Shown here: positions 10,801-25,800 of the stretch, piece by piece
Position numbering within the stretch: position 1 is the first letter of the stretch
Layout of the letters: each line of letters opens with the position of its first letter
Assembly (NCBI RefSeq): GCF_000002075.1
Contig: NW_004797498.1
Coordinates: 314,310-378,309, forward strand
Direction: 5' to 3'
DNA: 64,000 nucleotides
Source of the DNA: Aplysia californica
Lineage: Eukaryota; Mollusca; Gastropoda; Aplysiida; Aplysiidae
Made by a program: the position numbers and the translations under genes
The notes under the pieces: model-generated
Databases searched by the model: none
What the model saw: only the letters and a program-made list of their open reading frames with translations
Told to the model about the DNA's origin: nothing

Positions 10801-13800
10801 GCTCATGAAATTCAAATTTTTGTAGTTTAGCAACTTCAAAACCAGTAATCGTTGAGAGTTCATCTTTTGACATAATGTGTTTTGTGATGCAGTAATCGAG
10901 TACAGCTAAAAAAAAAGGGATTTTGCAAGAAGTGGCGGATGATTTAGTCGCACAGTGGTAAAATTGCATCTTACATGCTTTTGATGTGTGACAGTAGATA
11001 AACTTTCTCATCTGGTCATCTTTTTACAAGGATGGCAATGAGTGCCTTACTTCTGACTTCTCTTAAGGGAAGACCCGAGTGGCCGATCCCAGACAATATC
11101 AATAACATTTTTCAAACCATCCGACTTTTGTTTTTTATCCTTTGACATCTGTTCTACCGTGTCACGATGACGGAACTGTTGAAAAAACACTCTAAATTGC
11201 GGAAAAGAGTGTTTGAAAAGTGCAAAATGCGCTAAAATTCCTTTAAAAAATCCCTGTTTTTTCTGTTTTTCTCAAAGCTTGAGAGGTTAGCAGAGTAAGT
11301 CTGAATCCCAGTAAGGACTTCTCTGTTGACATCCACCCCTTGGCACTCAAATGACCTTATGCAGTTGCGAGCGCTGTAAAACCTCTACAACCCCAATACC
11401 ACTTGTCACATGGATAGTTTGAGTGTTTACTTCTTTACCATCCCAATTTTGTTTCTATTTGTCTTGCTTTTCCCCAGCACTAAACGTGTGGTAGTTATTG
11501 TGTTGATGATAATAATAAATGATATTATAATGTATGATATGTATACAGTGCTCGACCCCGATTAAAGAACACAGGCTGTGAGTGCTGTACAGATACAATA
11601 ACAATGCATAAACAGTACGTTGTGTTCTGACTAAAAATCTATTTATGTCTCACTAATCTAAAAGCAGAAATGACTTAAGCAGACAGGTGAATGAATTAAA
11701 ATATTTGATCTCTCCAAACGTGCAAACAAAGCATTCCAGATCTTGGGACCACAATATATAAATGCCGTTTCGTCCATTCTTTTAAGTTTCATGGTAAAAC
11801 TAATTTCTTTCTATCAGCTGATAACCTTAAACTTTAAGTTGGAAAGTACACTTTCAGCAGATTTGATAAATATAATGACTCATTTTCATTTAAGCATATG
11901 CAGAATGATGTGCTTCTGTTTTTTTGCGTATATTAGATACATATGTGTAGAAGTTGAGGGGATTTTTTTAAAAAGGTATAACTTCATGTCATGTGCGTCA
12001 TTGTTCTTTTTGCAGACTGAATCTGACATGGCCTCTCTCTCATTACACGAAGCAAGTCCGGACCAGAAAGAGGAGGCAGAGAGATTGAAAAATAAAGGTA
12101 GCTGTGCTCTTCAGGCATTGAGACACTTATTCGGGGCTCACCTAATTTTGAGGGATTTGTAGAACAGCAGCGACAGTTTTGGTCCTATTTCTGTGATTTT
12201 CTACCAATGTGGCACAATGTTTAGTTTATCACCTCAAGATCAGCTTTGTTTTTCGGTTTCACAATCGTATCTGAGTTAGCGGGAAATGACTGTTTTGTAC
12301 AGAAAAGTGACAGTGCTTTCCTATAGCCTGAAAAGTATGGATACTGATATCCTTGAGACTCTTCAAACTCTTAAATCATTCAGTACTGACCTTGGTAGGA
12401 TATGTTTGTTTTTAGTGCCATGGATTCTTGGCTGGCTTGTGTTTTTTTGACAACTTTACTTGCAGGACGTTCTTTGTTTCTAATCTTTTTTTTGTCTGTG
12501 TTCCTTACTTTGTTTCCATCTGAATCGAAAATATTCACATGGGTACAGGGTTGGTGATTTTTTTGATTTTTTAAATAAAAATTTAAAAAATCGATTTTAA
12601 CAATTTAAATCTGATTTTTCATAATTTTTAAATAAAAAAAAAAAATTCGACATAATTTTGGGTTTTTGGTGGCTAAAAGTATGTTCTTTTATTGCAAAAT
12701 GCATTGTCTTTATTTTAACTAATGGTTAATTTAAGCAACTGCAAAAGAAAGCCTTAAAATTCTGCTATATCAGTGAATTATGGCTACAGACAAAAAATGA
12801 AGAAAATATCAGTCTAAAAGGAAGGGGGGGGGGATAATTATGCATAGATAAACTTGCATTTTATTACAGTATGTGTATGTGTGTGTGTGCGCGCGCTTGT
12901 GTTTGTCTAAAAAGAAGAAGAAAATGCTAATTTCAATTATGAAAAAAAAAGTAAATTGAATACTGTATTATTTTACAGTGACAGGGGGGAAAGCAGACTT
13001 TTAAGCATGATTATATTAGTCTACTAAACCTTTATATCTGTTTTATAAAACCAAGGAAAGGAATTCTGAATGTTTAAAGATGTAAAAACAGAATACATTA
13101 AAAAAAAAAGTGAGTTTTATTTTTAGAATCAAGTTGATTTAAACAACAAAAAAATCAACTGATTTAAGTCAACCCAACCCTGATTTCAATTATGAAAAAA
13201 AAAAGTAACTTGAATACTGTATTATTTTACAGTGACAGGGGGGGAAACAGACTTTTAAGCACGATTATATTAGTCTACTAAAACTTATATCTGTTCAAGA
13301 AAACCAAGGAAAGGAATTCTGAATGTTTAAATATCTAAAAACTGAATACATTTTAAAAAAATGATTTAAATCACTGATTTTTATTATAAAAATCAAATTG
13401 ATTAAAATAAAAAAAATCAACTGATTCAAATCAACCCAGCTCTGATTTCAATTATGGAAAAAAAAGTAAATTGAATACTGTATTATTTTACAGTGAAAGG
13501 GGGGAAGCAGACTTTTAAGCATGATTATATTAGATCTAGTCTACTAAACCTTATATCTGTTTTATGAAACCAAGGAAAGGAATTGTGAATGTTGAAATAT
13601 GTTAAAAACTGAATAAAAATTTAAATCACTGATTTTTATTTAAAAAATCAAGTTGATTTAAATTTAAAAAATCAACTGATTTAAATCGACCTGATTTAAA
13701 TCAACCCAACCCTGCATGGGTAGTTATGGGGAACCTCTGGTAGCACCCCCCCCCCCTCATTACTTTATAACCATTATCATGTCAGTGTCCTTCTCTTTAA

Positions 13801-16800
13801 CTTAAACATGGTAGTATTTGCAATAATTGGCAATTTTTTCCCCAGGAAATGAATTCATGAAATCAGAAAAGTATTCAGATGCTCTTGAAAGCTACTCCCA
13901 AGCTATCAGGCTTGACCCAAGGAATGCAGTATATTTCTGCAACAGGTAAGAGACTGTTTCATGGTCCTAGTACATACCCAAAGGTTATAATGATCTATTG
14001 CTTTCCATGCTGTAGTAAAGTTGGGTGATATAGCTAGGCCATCAAATCAGCTTGCAGAGGTTATTAATGCAATGTAATGCTTGCTATAAGACGTTATGAT
14101 ATACGATAATGTGCACAAGGAATTTTTTAAACACTCATTTCCATCACATCATTTATAATTATAATTGACTGCCAACAAGTCTATTTTTAAATGGAATTGG
14201 GTTTGAAACACATCTCAGCTGCGTTTCACTTTGTCCTCAATTGACTGCTTTATTTTCTCCATGATATCATTTTTAGTGTGGAAGTCTGATGGTGCTTTAA
14301 CTCTTTCTGTATCAAGTACTGATATATCACTGTCGTTCTTTTACGCTTTGCAGTTATGCTTATCGATCTTGGTTCAAGAAGAGTTAAGCCAATGACAGTG
14401 CAGCTCTTCTGCTAATGGGATGCCATTTGTACATCAATACTGATACCTTTGTGTTGATTTCTTTCCTCAATATTTACAATGCGCTCTTTCATGCAGATCC
14501 AGTAGACTAGCAATAAGTAGATCCCTGATATCCTGCCATACAGGACCTTTTTTTTAACCCTATCTGTATGCCCTGGGGTCATTTTGTACCCCCGGGGTTG
14601 TATTCTTCACATTTTAGAATACTTTTAGTGCGAAGATCTCTTTCAAACTTTCAGTATTTCTCAAAAAATCATTTTGACAAACTGTTATGCAAAGCGTACA
14701 GATCGGATTAACGAGTAAATTTCCTCTTTGGAAAGTGTTGGCACAGAGTTCCCCATGTTGTATGGATACGATAGTAATACACGACAAACGGATAGGGTTA
14801 AAGTAGAACTTTATAAAGTAAAAAAAAGGCAATCAAATTAAAATGTACTTCAATCTGGCTTTGTGTATTAACTTTAACTTGTCTGTGACTTCTCTCAGGG
14901 CTGCTGCCTACAGTAAACTGAACAAGCACCAACAAGCTATCGAGGACTGTAACAGGGCTCTTGCTATAGACCCCAGCTACAGCAAGGCCTATGGAAGAAT
15001 GGGGTTAGTTGTTTATTCTCAACTAGACAGTTTCATTTCGTTTCCCTTTCAATAAACAAAAAATGAGTTTTAAATATTTTTTGCAAGTGGTCACTGTTTC
15101 CGAACACTTGATCAAAACTTAAAAAAAAATTTGTGAATCTTCAATGGACTGGTTCAGTAGCCCTCTTTTGGAACATACTGGTTGTTATTATGGGCTCAGA
15201 GTAATGTAGTCTATTTACAGCTTTTTTGTGTTGAAATTGTACTTACCTCTGTGTACATTAATTACTCGTTAGTGTTCTTCTTTGCTCTCTCTATTGTGAT
15301 AATCTTACTGACCTTTATTTGCAGAATCGCGTTTACAGCCTTGGATGATCACGAGAGTGGGTACGAATGTTATAGAAAAGCCCTTGAGCTCGACCCTGAC
15401 AATCAAAGCTACCAAAACAACCTTGAGATTGCGGAACAGAAGTTAAAAGAACTGGCTACACAGGTGAGTTAGATCTCATTTACTGACAAGGCGGTTTTAT
15501 ACTGTCTCAAACTATACAATGGGACCAATGGTACATTCAAAATTGTATAAGACAACCACCAATTGTTGAGGAGAAAAATTATTATTTTAGGTAGGGGGAA
15601 ATCTTGCACAGTTTTCGTTATAATGTGAAAAAAACCCTGCAAGGGCTGGAAATGAGAAGTGGTCGTTTGTACAGGAAATTGTCTCATACAGGTGGCCGTT
15701 AAAGAAGATTTGATTGTATTTATTTTACGAAGGCTGTCCCACGGAAAACCGGAAGTTGGCTGTAATATTTTGAAAACTATTCAATATTTTCACGTTCTGT
15801 AAACGCGCACTTGTGAAACAATCATTTAGAAAGTTCTTGATTGAGCATCCTGAGCATCGCACAAAGCAAACGAACACAGCAGTGCTCCAAAGATGGCTAC
15901 CCCTTTAGCAAATTGGTCAAGGATAGAAATGAGATCTGTCTTTCGGTTTCTGACCGCAAAAGGTCTCAAACCTATAGAAATACACACTGAAATCAAGTCA
16001 GTTTATGGGGAGAAAGTAATGGCAAAGTCACAGGTATATGAGTGGTGTAGTAAGTTCAAAGCTGGGCATACGGATGTCACTGACAAAGTTCACCCAGGAC
16101 TTTGTTTTTCTGCCAAAACTGAGAACAACAAGAGTCATGTTAACGAACTCATTCAAACAGACAGGCGCCTAAACCTAAAAATTCGCGAAATTTTCGAGTC
16201 GCTAGACATTTCAAAGTTGACTGTCCATTGGATAGTGTTTGATGAGCTGCACTATCGAAAGGTCTCTGCTCGATGGGTCCCAAAAGAGCTGACAGCTGAC
16301 CACAAGACGCAACGTGTTGAAGTGTCTCAGACTTTGTTGAACTGTTGTCGCTAGCTGTCACGGGAGTCATGAACGCATTTGGAGACCTCAAACAATACGA
16401 TGAAGCTTTCCTGAGAAGCATTATTGCAGGTGATGAGACTTGGATGCACTACATGACCCCTGAGACGAAGAGGGAATCAATGGTTTGGAAGCACACGTTT
16501 TCATCTCCCCCGAAAAAGTTTAAAGTTCAGCCATCGGTGAAGAAACTAATGGCCACGGTTTTCTGGAATGCTAATGGTGTTCTGCTTCTTGACATTCGGG
16601 AACCAGGACAAACTGTTAATGCTAACGGATACTGCCAGAATCTTAATACGTTGAGAGAGGTTGTGCGCCGAAAAAGACCAGGCCGGATGTCCAGCGCGGT
16701 CATTTTGCAGCATGACAACGCAACACCACACACCGCAAACGCTACGAAAGACTGGATCCAAAGGTTCGGCTGGGAAGTTCTGCCACAACCTCCCTCACAG

Positions 16801-19800
16801 TCCTGACTTGGTCCGGTCAGATTATCACCTTTTTGGACCAATGAAACGCCATATTTCTGGACAGCGGTTCACCGACGACGAAGACCTGGTGGAAGCCGTG
16901 AAAGATTGGTTGAAATCCCTTGATGAAAAATTCTTCAGGGAGGGTATCTTCTTCCTGATCCAGCGATGGGAAAAATGCGTCCAGTGGGATGGTGATTACA
17001 CTGAGAAATAAAGCACATGTTGAGGTATGATGTGTTACATTTTTATTGTAATAGGACAAAGATTGTTGCTTTTATGGACCTTTTCCGGTTTTCCGTGGGA
17101 CAGCCCTCGTAGTTTGTCCTGCCATTATGTTCATACGTGTACAGTCGAACCTGCCTTAACGGAAACCTGTGTAAGATGGAAACTTGTCTTAACAGAATCT
17201 CCCCGCTCCCCCTTTGATAAATTCCTCTTTAATTACCTGTATAAAACGTAAACTTGTCCAACGCGGAAGCGAAAAGAAAAATCCGCTCCCTTCCGAGGGT
17301 TTTACCTGTTTAAGATGTAAAATGCTTTGCCCCCTCAGCTCTGATTTGAAACAAAACTTGCAAGTTTGGTTCCGCCAGCTCTAAACTAAAGTGATCACCG
17401 AGCGAGGAAGGGGAGTAGAAGTGCTATTTGGGGGTTGATGTTACTCCATCTATGTGAGCCCTGTGCGATGCAGATGGTCAGGGTGGCGTGGGTGTGAAAT
17501 GTCACGAGTGCTAGTGAAAGTGCTCGAGTAGCGAGCCATTAGTTTACGGAAATTTTCCTGGGTAGCCAGAAACCAGATAGGTGTGAAATTAGTTTTACCA
17601 ATGCCTGCCTCCCTGAACATACTGCCTGCCAAGACAAGAGTTCCTCGAATAATTGTTACATGGCACTGAGGGGTGGCATTGGTTGTCTGTGTTTATTATT
17701 ATTACACCGATGGGTGGGGACAAGGGTTGAAGCAAAGGAGATATTCAAACGTTCTGGTTTTTAATAGGTCAAACAGTGGTCCTATGAAATGCAAGCACTG
17801 GTGGCAGTGGATTAGTAAGACTGGCGCATGCCATTATTAGAAAGGATAGCACTTGAGAAGTGTGTAACGTTCTGACCACTGCTTGCTGACCGGACAAGCG
17901 ACCTTTGATCCCACTGACTGGGCCTCTGGAACTCTCCTCCTTCTCCCCCCAAATACCCCTGTCTACGACAGAAAATGTCTTAGATGGATTTTTTTTCTGG
18001 CTCCCTTGCGATTTCGTCTTACACAGGTTCGACTCTTTAGTTTCTTTGATTGTATTTATGATGAAGTCTAGTTTTCCTCTGACTGAAATATACTTGTTTA
18101 TTCCCATGACATAAAAAAAAATTATTGACAAGTGTTCTGAGTGATTACTCAACCTTGTTATGATTTTGTATTAAAATTATTTTTCTCATTTATCTCTAAA
18201 TATGGGCATCAGTCGCTAGTGCTAATTTTGCTGTTTGCCGCAGATCCTCAAAGCTCTTGTAGAGTCTTGGGTCTGTCTGCATAGGGTTGGGCCAATTTCC
18301 TTCTTAATGCCTCTAGCTTTGGGCAGGCTCATAGATGGTTTCCTGTTTGGCTGCCAGTTCTGCATTGACACTACTATATGTGTATTTAATTGGGAATGTG
18401 CAGGTCTCTCTAAGAGAGACTGGCCCAGGATGGTGATGACAGTTAGTAGTCAGTGGCCTACGCCCTACAAGAGGCTTAAGGCGAAATTATGTAAGTTAGT
18501 AAGTAAGTAAAGGATGCCAATTCCGAGCTTTTGACATGTGTGAAAAATGTAAAAGTAGTAGTGATGCCATGTGTGAAATAATGATATAGTGAATAGTGAT
18601 GCCATGTGTGAATAATGAATGTAATAGTAATAGTGATGCCATAAAGAGCGAAGAAATTCTTGAGAGTTGTACAGCATGTCGTGGTCATATTATGCCATTG
18701 TACATTTTTTGTGTACTCTGAATTGCAGGTTGGATTCAATGCTGGTCCGACAGGGACAGGTGCTTTGGGTGGAGCTATGGGAAACATGGATTTTGGCACC
18801 CTCTTCAACGACCCGAATATTCTCAACATGGTAAGTCTGCCTTTTTTTCATATTACAAAGAAAAGAAAAGTTCAATTTCATTCATCCTTTCTGGAAAGAT
18901 AGCTCATACTAAGGCATATATAATTATAAACCATACAAAACATGTTGTGCACACAAAGGAAGCAACTGATTAACGAACTCACTACGGACTTTCCCTCGCC
19001 AACACACCTTTTTTGCTCAGGTTTTCCTCTTAGATGCCACTCAATCGATTGGGAGTTGAAACCCCTTCAAGCCCTGGGTCAATCTTGACGGGAGGGTTTT
19101 AGGCATTCTCGTGGAGAGTATAGCTCCGGGGTAGCCCTGGCACAGCTCTGGTCATCCGAGCAATATACAACGACATGTGGCGGTCATACGCCTCTCCGGA
19201 GTCTTGTCGTCTCACCATTGTCATTCCAATACCAAAACCAAACAAAGACCGCACACACCCATCCAATTACAGACCAATAGCACTAACGAGCTGTCTGTGC
19301 AAACTTATAGAAAAAATGATTCACAGGCGACTCATGTGGTTTTTGGAGACCACGGGCTCGCTGAGCGACCTCCAGTGCGGATTCAGGAAAACTCGATCCA
19401 CTGTGGATCACCTGGTCCGCCTGGAGACCTTTTTACGCGAGACATTTGCCGAAGAAGGCTACATGATCGCCATCTTTTTTTTACCTAGACAAAGCCTTCG
19501 ACACAACCTGAAAGTACGGAATTCTTAGAGTCCTGCACGCTCTCGGCATACGCGGTCACCTCCCTGCCTTCATTGGCAACAATTTCCTGAAGAACCGTTC
19601 CTTCCAGGTTCGTGTCGGATCCTCCCCACCAACAGGAGGAAGGTGTCCCCCAGGGGAGCATCCTTTCTGCTCTCCTATTTGAAATCAAAATAGATTCCAT
19701 AGTAAAAACCCTCCAAAATAGCATTGACAGCTCGTTATACGTTGACGACTTCTTGATATGCTGCCATTTGAAAAATCCTCAACTAAGATCTTTGGAAAGG

Positions 19801-22800
19801 CAGGTGCAAACACACCTGCACAAACTTGAAAAGTGGGCAAACAACAACGGTTTCAAGTTTTCTCCGTCAAAGACGGGTGCAGTGCACTTCTGCCGATCAG
19901 GCAGACGTGTACTGCAGCCGGATTTGACGCTCTACGGGGAAAGGACCAGGCTCGTTTCCTCGGATGCGACACAGATTTTACCATTACCATTAGACACATT
20001 TTAATGGAATGTCTAGACTTTAGAGAGACCCAAATGAGATATTTTAGATGCAAAAAATTGCAAGATCTGTTTACCGTCGTTCCCAACAGAATTTTGGATT
20101 TTATGAAGGCCATTGGCCTTTATGGGAAATTATAAAATGAAACTAAATTGTAAAAAATGTTTATGTTATTTAAAAGATTTGTTTATTAATTGTTGATTAA
20201 TATATTTGAAAATATATTAACACCGAATTTTAATATTTTAACATTTAAAGTCTGATAGTTGACCAGCCGTACAGTGAGCTGTTGCGAATGCAACCAACTT
20301 GTGTTTCGCGCGCTTATATGGCCTTATGCTGTTGCGAGCGCCGTAAAACCCCATACTAAACTAAAACTCACTTTGAATGTAACATTGCTAGTCAATGCTG
20401 TTCAGTGCCCTGTTTTTTTAACTAAAGCTAAGTATTGTGTTCAAGGATGCACCATAGTGACCACCTTTAAAAAATAGCCACCATTACTTGACTGTGTTTG
20501 ACATTTTTTTTCTGTGAGCACAAGGGCCCTCTTGTAGTTTCTTTTACTATTATGTATTTTGAGTGTGTGCAATTGATAGCAATACAAGGATTTGCATTCT
20601 GAAGGTTTTTTAAAATTCAGAATTTTTATCCTTGTAGAGAAATTTTGTTCTAATTCAGGTTAAGATGCGCTGTGTTCTTCCCCTAATGCAAATATGTACA
20701 AGGTAGGAGGTTTCCGTAATCAATATCTCGCTGAAGACTGAGGTCTCGTGAAGCGCACAACCCCTGAAGACTGAGGTTTTGTGGGGTATTAAAAAAAATC
20801 ATAAACTTTACTCAGAATTGTTCAATTGCTCTGACCTTTTCACATAAGTAAAAGACATTTGTGTCCCTGCCGGTCGATATCAGTCATATGAAGGAAATTT
20901 CAAAACTGAGTTAACATTATTTTAAAAAACTATCACCTTTTCTCTACAATTTAAAACAAGAATGAAGTAAATATGACCATATTTGACGAAAATACAGAAC
21001 TTTTAATTGTGCAAGGTTAGGAAACACAAAAAGGAGAAAATGGCCTCCGAAGTTGAGCGACATGGTTCCATAGCAATGGGGGTCTTAGAATTGAGATTGA
21101 CAGACTTGACATTTATAGTTCATTATAGTTGTTTATTTTTGTCTTAAATGAAGCAGAAAACATCAAACTTTCAATTGATCCAAAAAACAAAAAATTCACG
21201 GAAAGTCACTTTTTTGCCTTTCGACCCTTGTAGCTGATAATAGGACACTGCGTCTTACGACTGATATTGACCGCGGGAGACAGATTTAGTGTTCTTTCAA
21301 ATAAAACAAATTTGAATGCTGTATCTTTTATACTTTTTAAATAATGAATTTGTGAAAAGCATATGAATTTTTTGGTTTTCTCGAGAATTATTTTTTAGAG
21401 GTTTACCCTTCCCTTTACTCACACCAGATTTACTCACACTAAGTTACACCTTTACCAACAGAAATATCAGTCAGGCCTTTTGCGCCTCTCAGGCACAAAT
21501 TCTGGATCATTAGGATCGCTAAGTTCACTTTCTGACGAACTAGACTGATTGAAAACATCAAAACTGTTGCTAGGTTTGCTGCGTACACGTACTCTCGAAG
21601 TCTGCATAGTCGCAGCCATTTTCCCTAGAATTGACATTTCTTTTTCCTGAGTGACATACCCTAAAGGTTCGTACTAAAAAAAGTTCTACCCCTACCTCCG
21701 CGAAACTTTGCACAAAACGAAAGAAATGGATGCACTAGCGCTACAACGATTCCCTAGGCGCTCTCGGGATTACGAAAAATGCGGAAAAATTATAAAACTG
21801 GTCCCATGGGGGTCACTGGATCTTGCATCAGAGGGTAATTGGCCAGTCCCGAGAATGTCTAGGGATACGGCGTCAGTGAGATATAGCTTGACTTCTCTTA
21901 GTTTGGCTGGGTGAGTGACAGTGACATGTTGTTTTAAAAAATATGAACAGACACCCCCCCCCCACCCCATATTAAGATCTTGTAAAAGTCAGAATGTCTG
22001 ATGCCCTGTCTATTTGATGTAAAGCTAAGGTGCAGTTCACCCTGAATATTTTCAGGAGCTGAAAAAATTTTCAACTTTCATTATTTTGTTTGTTTTTTCC
22101 TCAGGCAACAACCCTAATGGGAAATCCTCAAGTTCAACAGATGTAAGTAGAGAAAACATAAATCCCTCTTTATGTGACCGCTGGATGCAGGGTGGAAGGC
22201 TTAAGAAGGAGTTCCAAAAGTACTGTCAAACCTGTGTAAAACGGCCACCCATTGTCAAGAAGAAAAGTGGCCGTATAACTCAGGAGGCCGTCTTAGGCAA
22301 GACTGATCAAACTCTGTTCTCAGGCTTTAGACTGCCTTAAGACTAATTCAAAAGGGTTTTTGTTTTCTTTTTAAAAAAGGGGGGTGGGTAGTGCAAGAAG
22401 GGTTTTTTGTGTTTGTTGTTTTGTTCGTTTGTTTTTTTGGTTAGCTTTCTTTTTGTTGCTGATTTTGTGCAAGGGTAAAAAAAACGAAATATGTAAGACA
22501 ATTAAGACCGAGTGCCCTGGTAAAACAAAAACACGGATTGCCACCACTCGGAGAACGAGCGACGCTTGAGTTGCAAGTTCACGTCAACGTCCATTGTTAC
22601 TTTGTTACAGATAAGGTAAACAAAACAGTGACCAGTCACCTCATATAATATTTGTGCATGAGTTGTGGACGGGGCTTATAGGGTTAGTTGAAATTTTATT
22701 GTTAGGCCTACCCTTTGGTCAACTTGAGTAAATATTCACTGGAGGGACTAACAATAAAGATAGGTGAATGGTTTATGACAGCCCGTTCACAGCGTGAGGG

Positions 22801-25800
22801 GCCAATTCAAAGTTTATGACAAAACGTCAGGCTATCAGTGACCACGCCTGGCCGCCTGAGGCAGGTAAATTTGACAGTGGGTTGATAAAATAAGGTGGCC
22901 ACAGCCGCATTGGACAGGTGACCGTTGTACACAGTTCACTCTTTGAAGGCGCACCCACTTTCCCTTTCTCGATCCCCCGTGACGCACCTTTTTTGCCCTT
23001 TTTTTACCAGGTCACTATTTTTTCCCTATCAACAGTACAATATTCACACTTACTCCACTAAAAAGTACACTTTGTCTATTTTCTCTAATACCAATCAATC
23101 ATATATTGACAATACTAGTCTTACCTTGATTAAGGCTGCAAGATCACTATAGTTGCCCTCAAAAGAAAATTTTAGTTGACAACATGAGACTTGGGGGTCA
23201 GTTAGATCTACCAACCAATGGTACAGATTCATCATCACTGTCATCTGAATTTTCTTCTTCTAACTTTACATCTAATTCCTCATCACTGCCATCATCCATA
23301 AACAACTCCAAACTTCTTCAGTCTGCATAAAACCACGTCGCCTGGAGCTCGCCATTTTGGATAGAAACTGCGCATATGAAACAATGGGCCTAAAACAGAC
23401 GCCTGCAAAGTGATCCTAATTTGAAAGCAAATAGAGGGAATCAACCAAATTATAGGGCTTTGGTTGAGCTTTCCAATGATATAGGGTTTGTCCATCTTTG
23501 GCCTCTAGTTTAGCAAATAAACATGTTTAAAATCATCAGCGGATTATCCACTGACACGGTGACAATGGTAGGTTCCCCTGTCAGCGCATAATCCGCTGAC
23601 GCGCCTTCAAATAGTTAAATTATATCGAAAAAACGCAAACGGGGAAATGGAAAGTGGCCGTTTGTACAGATGGCAGTAATATACAGGTGGCCATCATGGC
23701 AGGTTCGACTATTTATTTATCATTCTGGTACCGGTATAGTATATATATGTTTCACGTCCTCATTGACACCGTCCAGATCATTTAGAAGGCAGGCAGCTTC
23801 AGCCCAGGGCCAACCGCTGTGCTTAGTTCCAGCAGAAAATACTCAATGTAATATCTTCCCTGTGTAAGAATTGAACTCATTTTCTTTGTGTGCTTGGTCA
23901 CTACATGCAAGTATATATTTATAAAACAGCTTTTTTTGTATGTCCTAAGATTGGACTGCTGTTGAAACCCTCTTTTGAGCATAATTCTTAGCCTTCTTTC
24001 TCCATTCTTGATTTATATAATTGTGACCTTAATGCAAGAACATATGTTGACATACACATTGATATACACTTTAATAAAAATTTGCATGATGCAAGTTATA
24101 CCCTTATATAATATGATTGTACTGGGATTTCTTCTACCAAACTCTTCCTACTGCATGTTCAAGGCTAAGTATAATGAATCATGTTGTTTGTGGTGCTTTT
24201 GAAATACACTCTGTTCACTCACTTTCAGGATGGCAAACCTTGTGAGTGGTGGTGGGCCTAGCGCAGATCAGGGACCGGGCGGCATTTCCTCTTTGCTTCA
24301 AGCGTGAGTAATAATAATAGATAGCATTTGTATAGTGCAAATCCCCGCTCAACAGCAAGCTCTATGCGCTTCACAATCTAAACTATTACCCCAGCAGACC
24401 TGAGAGCATTCTGAAACAACCTCAACTTCCTGGAAAGCATACAGTGCAAGCGGCCATTTATCTGCGCTAAAACACTAACATACTGTATAAATATTTCTGT
24501 AAAGTTTCTTGACCATGCCACAAACATTATTGATGGTGTTATGCTCTAAATGCATAACTGGAATAAGGAATAAGTCAACTGGTTTTGTTTTTTGTGTTTG
24601 TTTGTTTGTTTGTTTTTTAGTTCTAAAACTGAGGTTGATCTACTGGTTGTGAATAAAAATCAAGAATCAGCATGCTCTATGAAGTTTTATAGTGAAGTGG
24701 GCTCACTTTTGTGTCTTCTTTGATCGCTTAAATCAGATGGGGGGGGGGGGGGGGGGGGGGAATTCGTTTTTAACTTTTAATTAATTTTGTTTTTTTTTGG
24801 TTTTTTTTTTGGGGGGGGGGGGGGGGGGTTGCATGTTAAAAACTGCATTTCCTATAGACAATTTGCATGGTTAGAGCATATCATCATTACATGTGTGCAC
24901 GTATGAGGTCAGTGGTTCACATTTGAATGGTATAAAATAATGATAAGAGATATATAGAGATGAAAAGTTTTAATAAACAGTAACTGAACAGTGCACATGT
25001 ATTGTGTTACCTTTTAGGACGCTTTTATTCTATATTGTGGTTTGAAATTGATATTTAAAGGGAAGGTTCCAGAGGAATTTTATTGTTATTTTTATTACTA
25101 AGCTTTTCAAAAGTCCAGTGTATAGGAAGTGGAATAACAGAAAGCTTCTTGCTGGGTAGAATTGGGTGAAGGACAAGATATTAAAGTGGCAATGTACACT
25201 TGGTATACTGGATTTCAGTAAAAATAGTGATAATGTGATGTTATATATGTTTAATATTTTTTCTTTACCAAATGTTAAAATCTAAATTATAAGTACATGT
25301 CTCTATGTATACTGAATTTCCTTACAGAGATTATGATGTTTTTTTATGTTCTCCTCACAATTTGTACCACTATAAGCAGGTGGTTGGAGGGGGCATAGTT
25401 CTCTATCATTCCCAATCCTGGCTAAGTGGGATATAGTATCCTAGCTGACAGAGATACTCAGTATGTTAACTTCTCCAACTGGGAATCAGACTCTTTTGGG
25501 GGACTCTCGTGGCCAAGAGGTTAAGGTGTTTGCCTCTCATTCAATAGGTCACGGGTCCGAATATGGATAGCGATGGAAAATTTTCTTAAAATTGTTTCCT
25601 TCCACCTCCTTTCCTGCTCTTGCAATGTTCTGTCGTCTGCTTTCGTCTCCACTTTCTGCCCCCACCCCTTCACCTCCTTTGCCCCCTCCTTTGGGCTCCT
25701 GACTCTTTCTGCAGCCTTTCTACTACTACTCCTTGGTACATTCTTTCTGCTGTCTTTCAGCAACACCCCTGATCTTATGGTTGGAAAGATCTACACCTAG

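Noticed and set aside
16149-16841. Minus-strand ORFs of 80-104 codons
   Set aside because: Shadows of the mariner transposase on the other strand.
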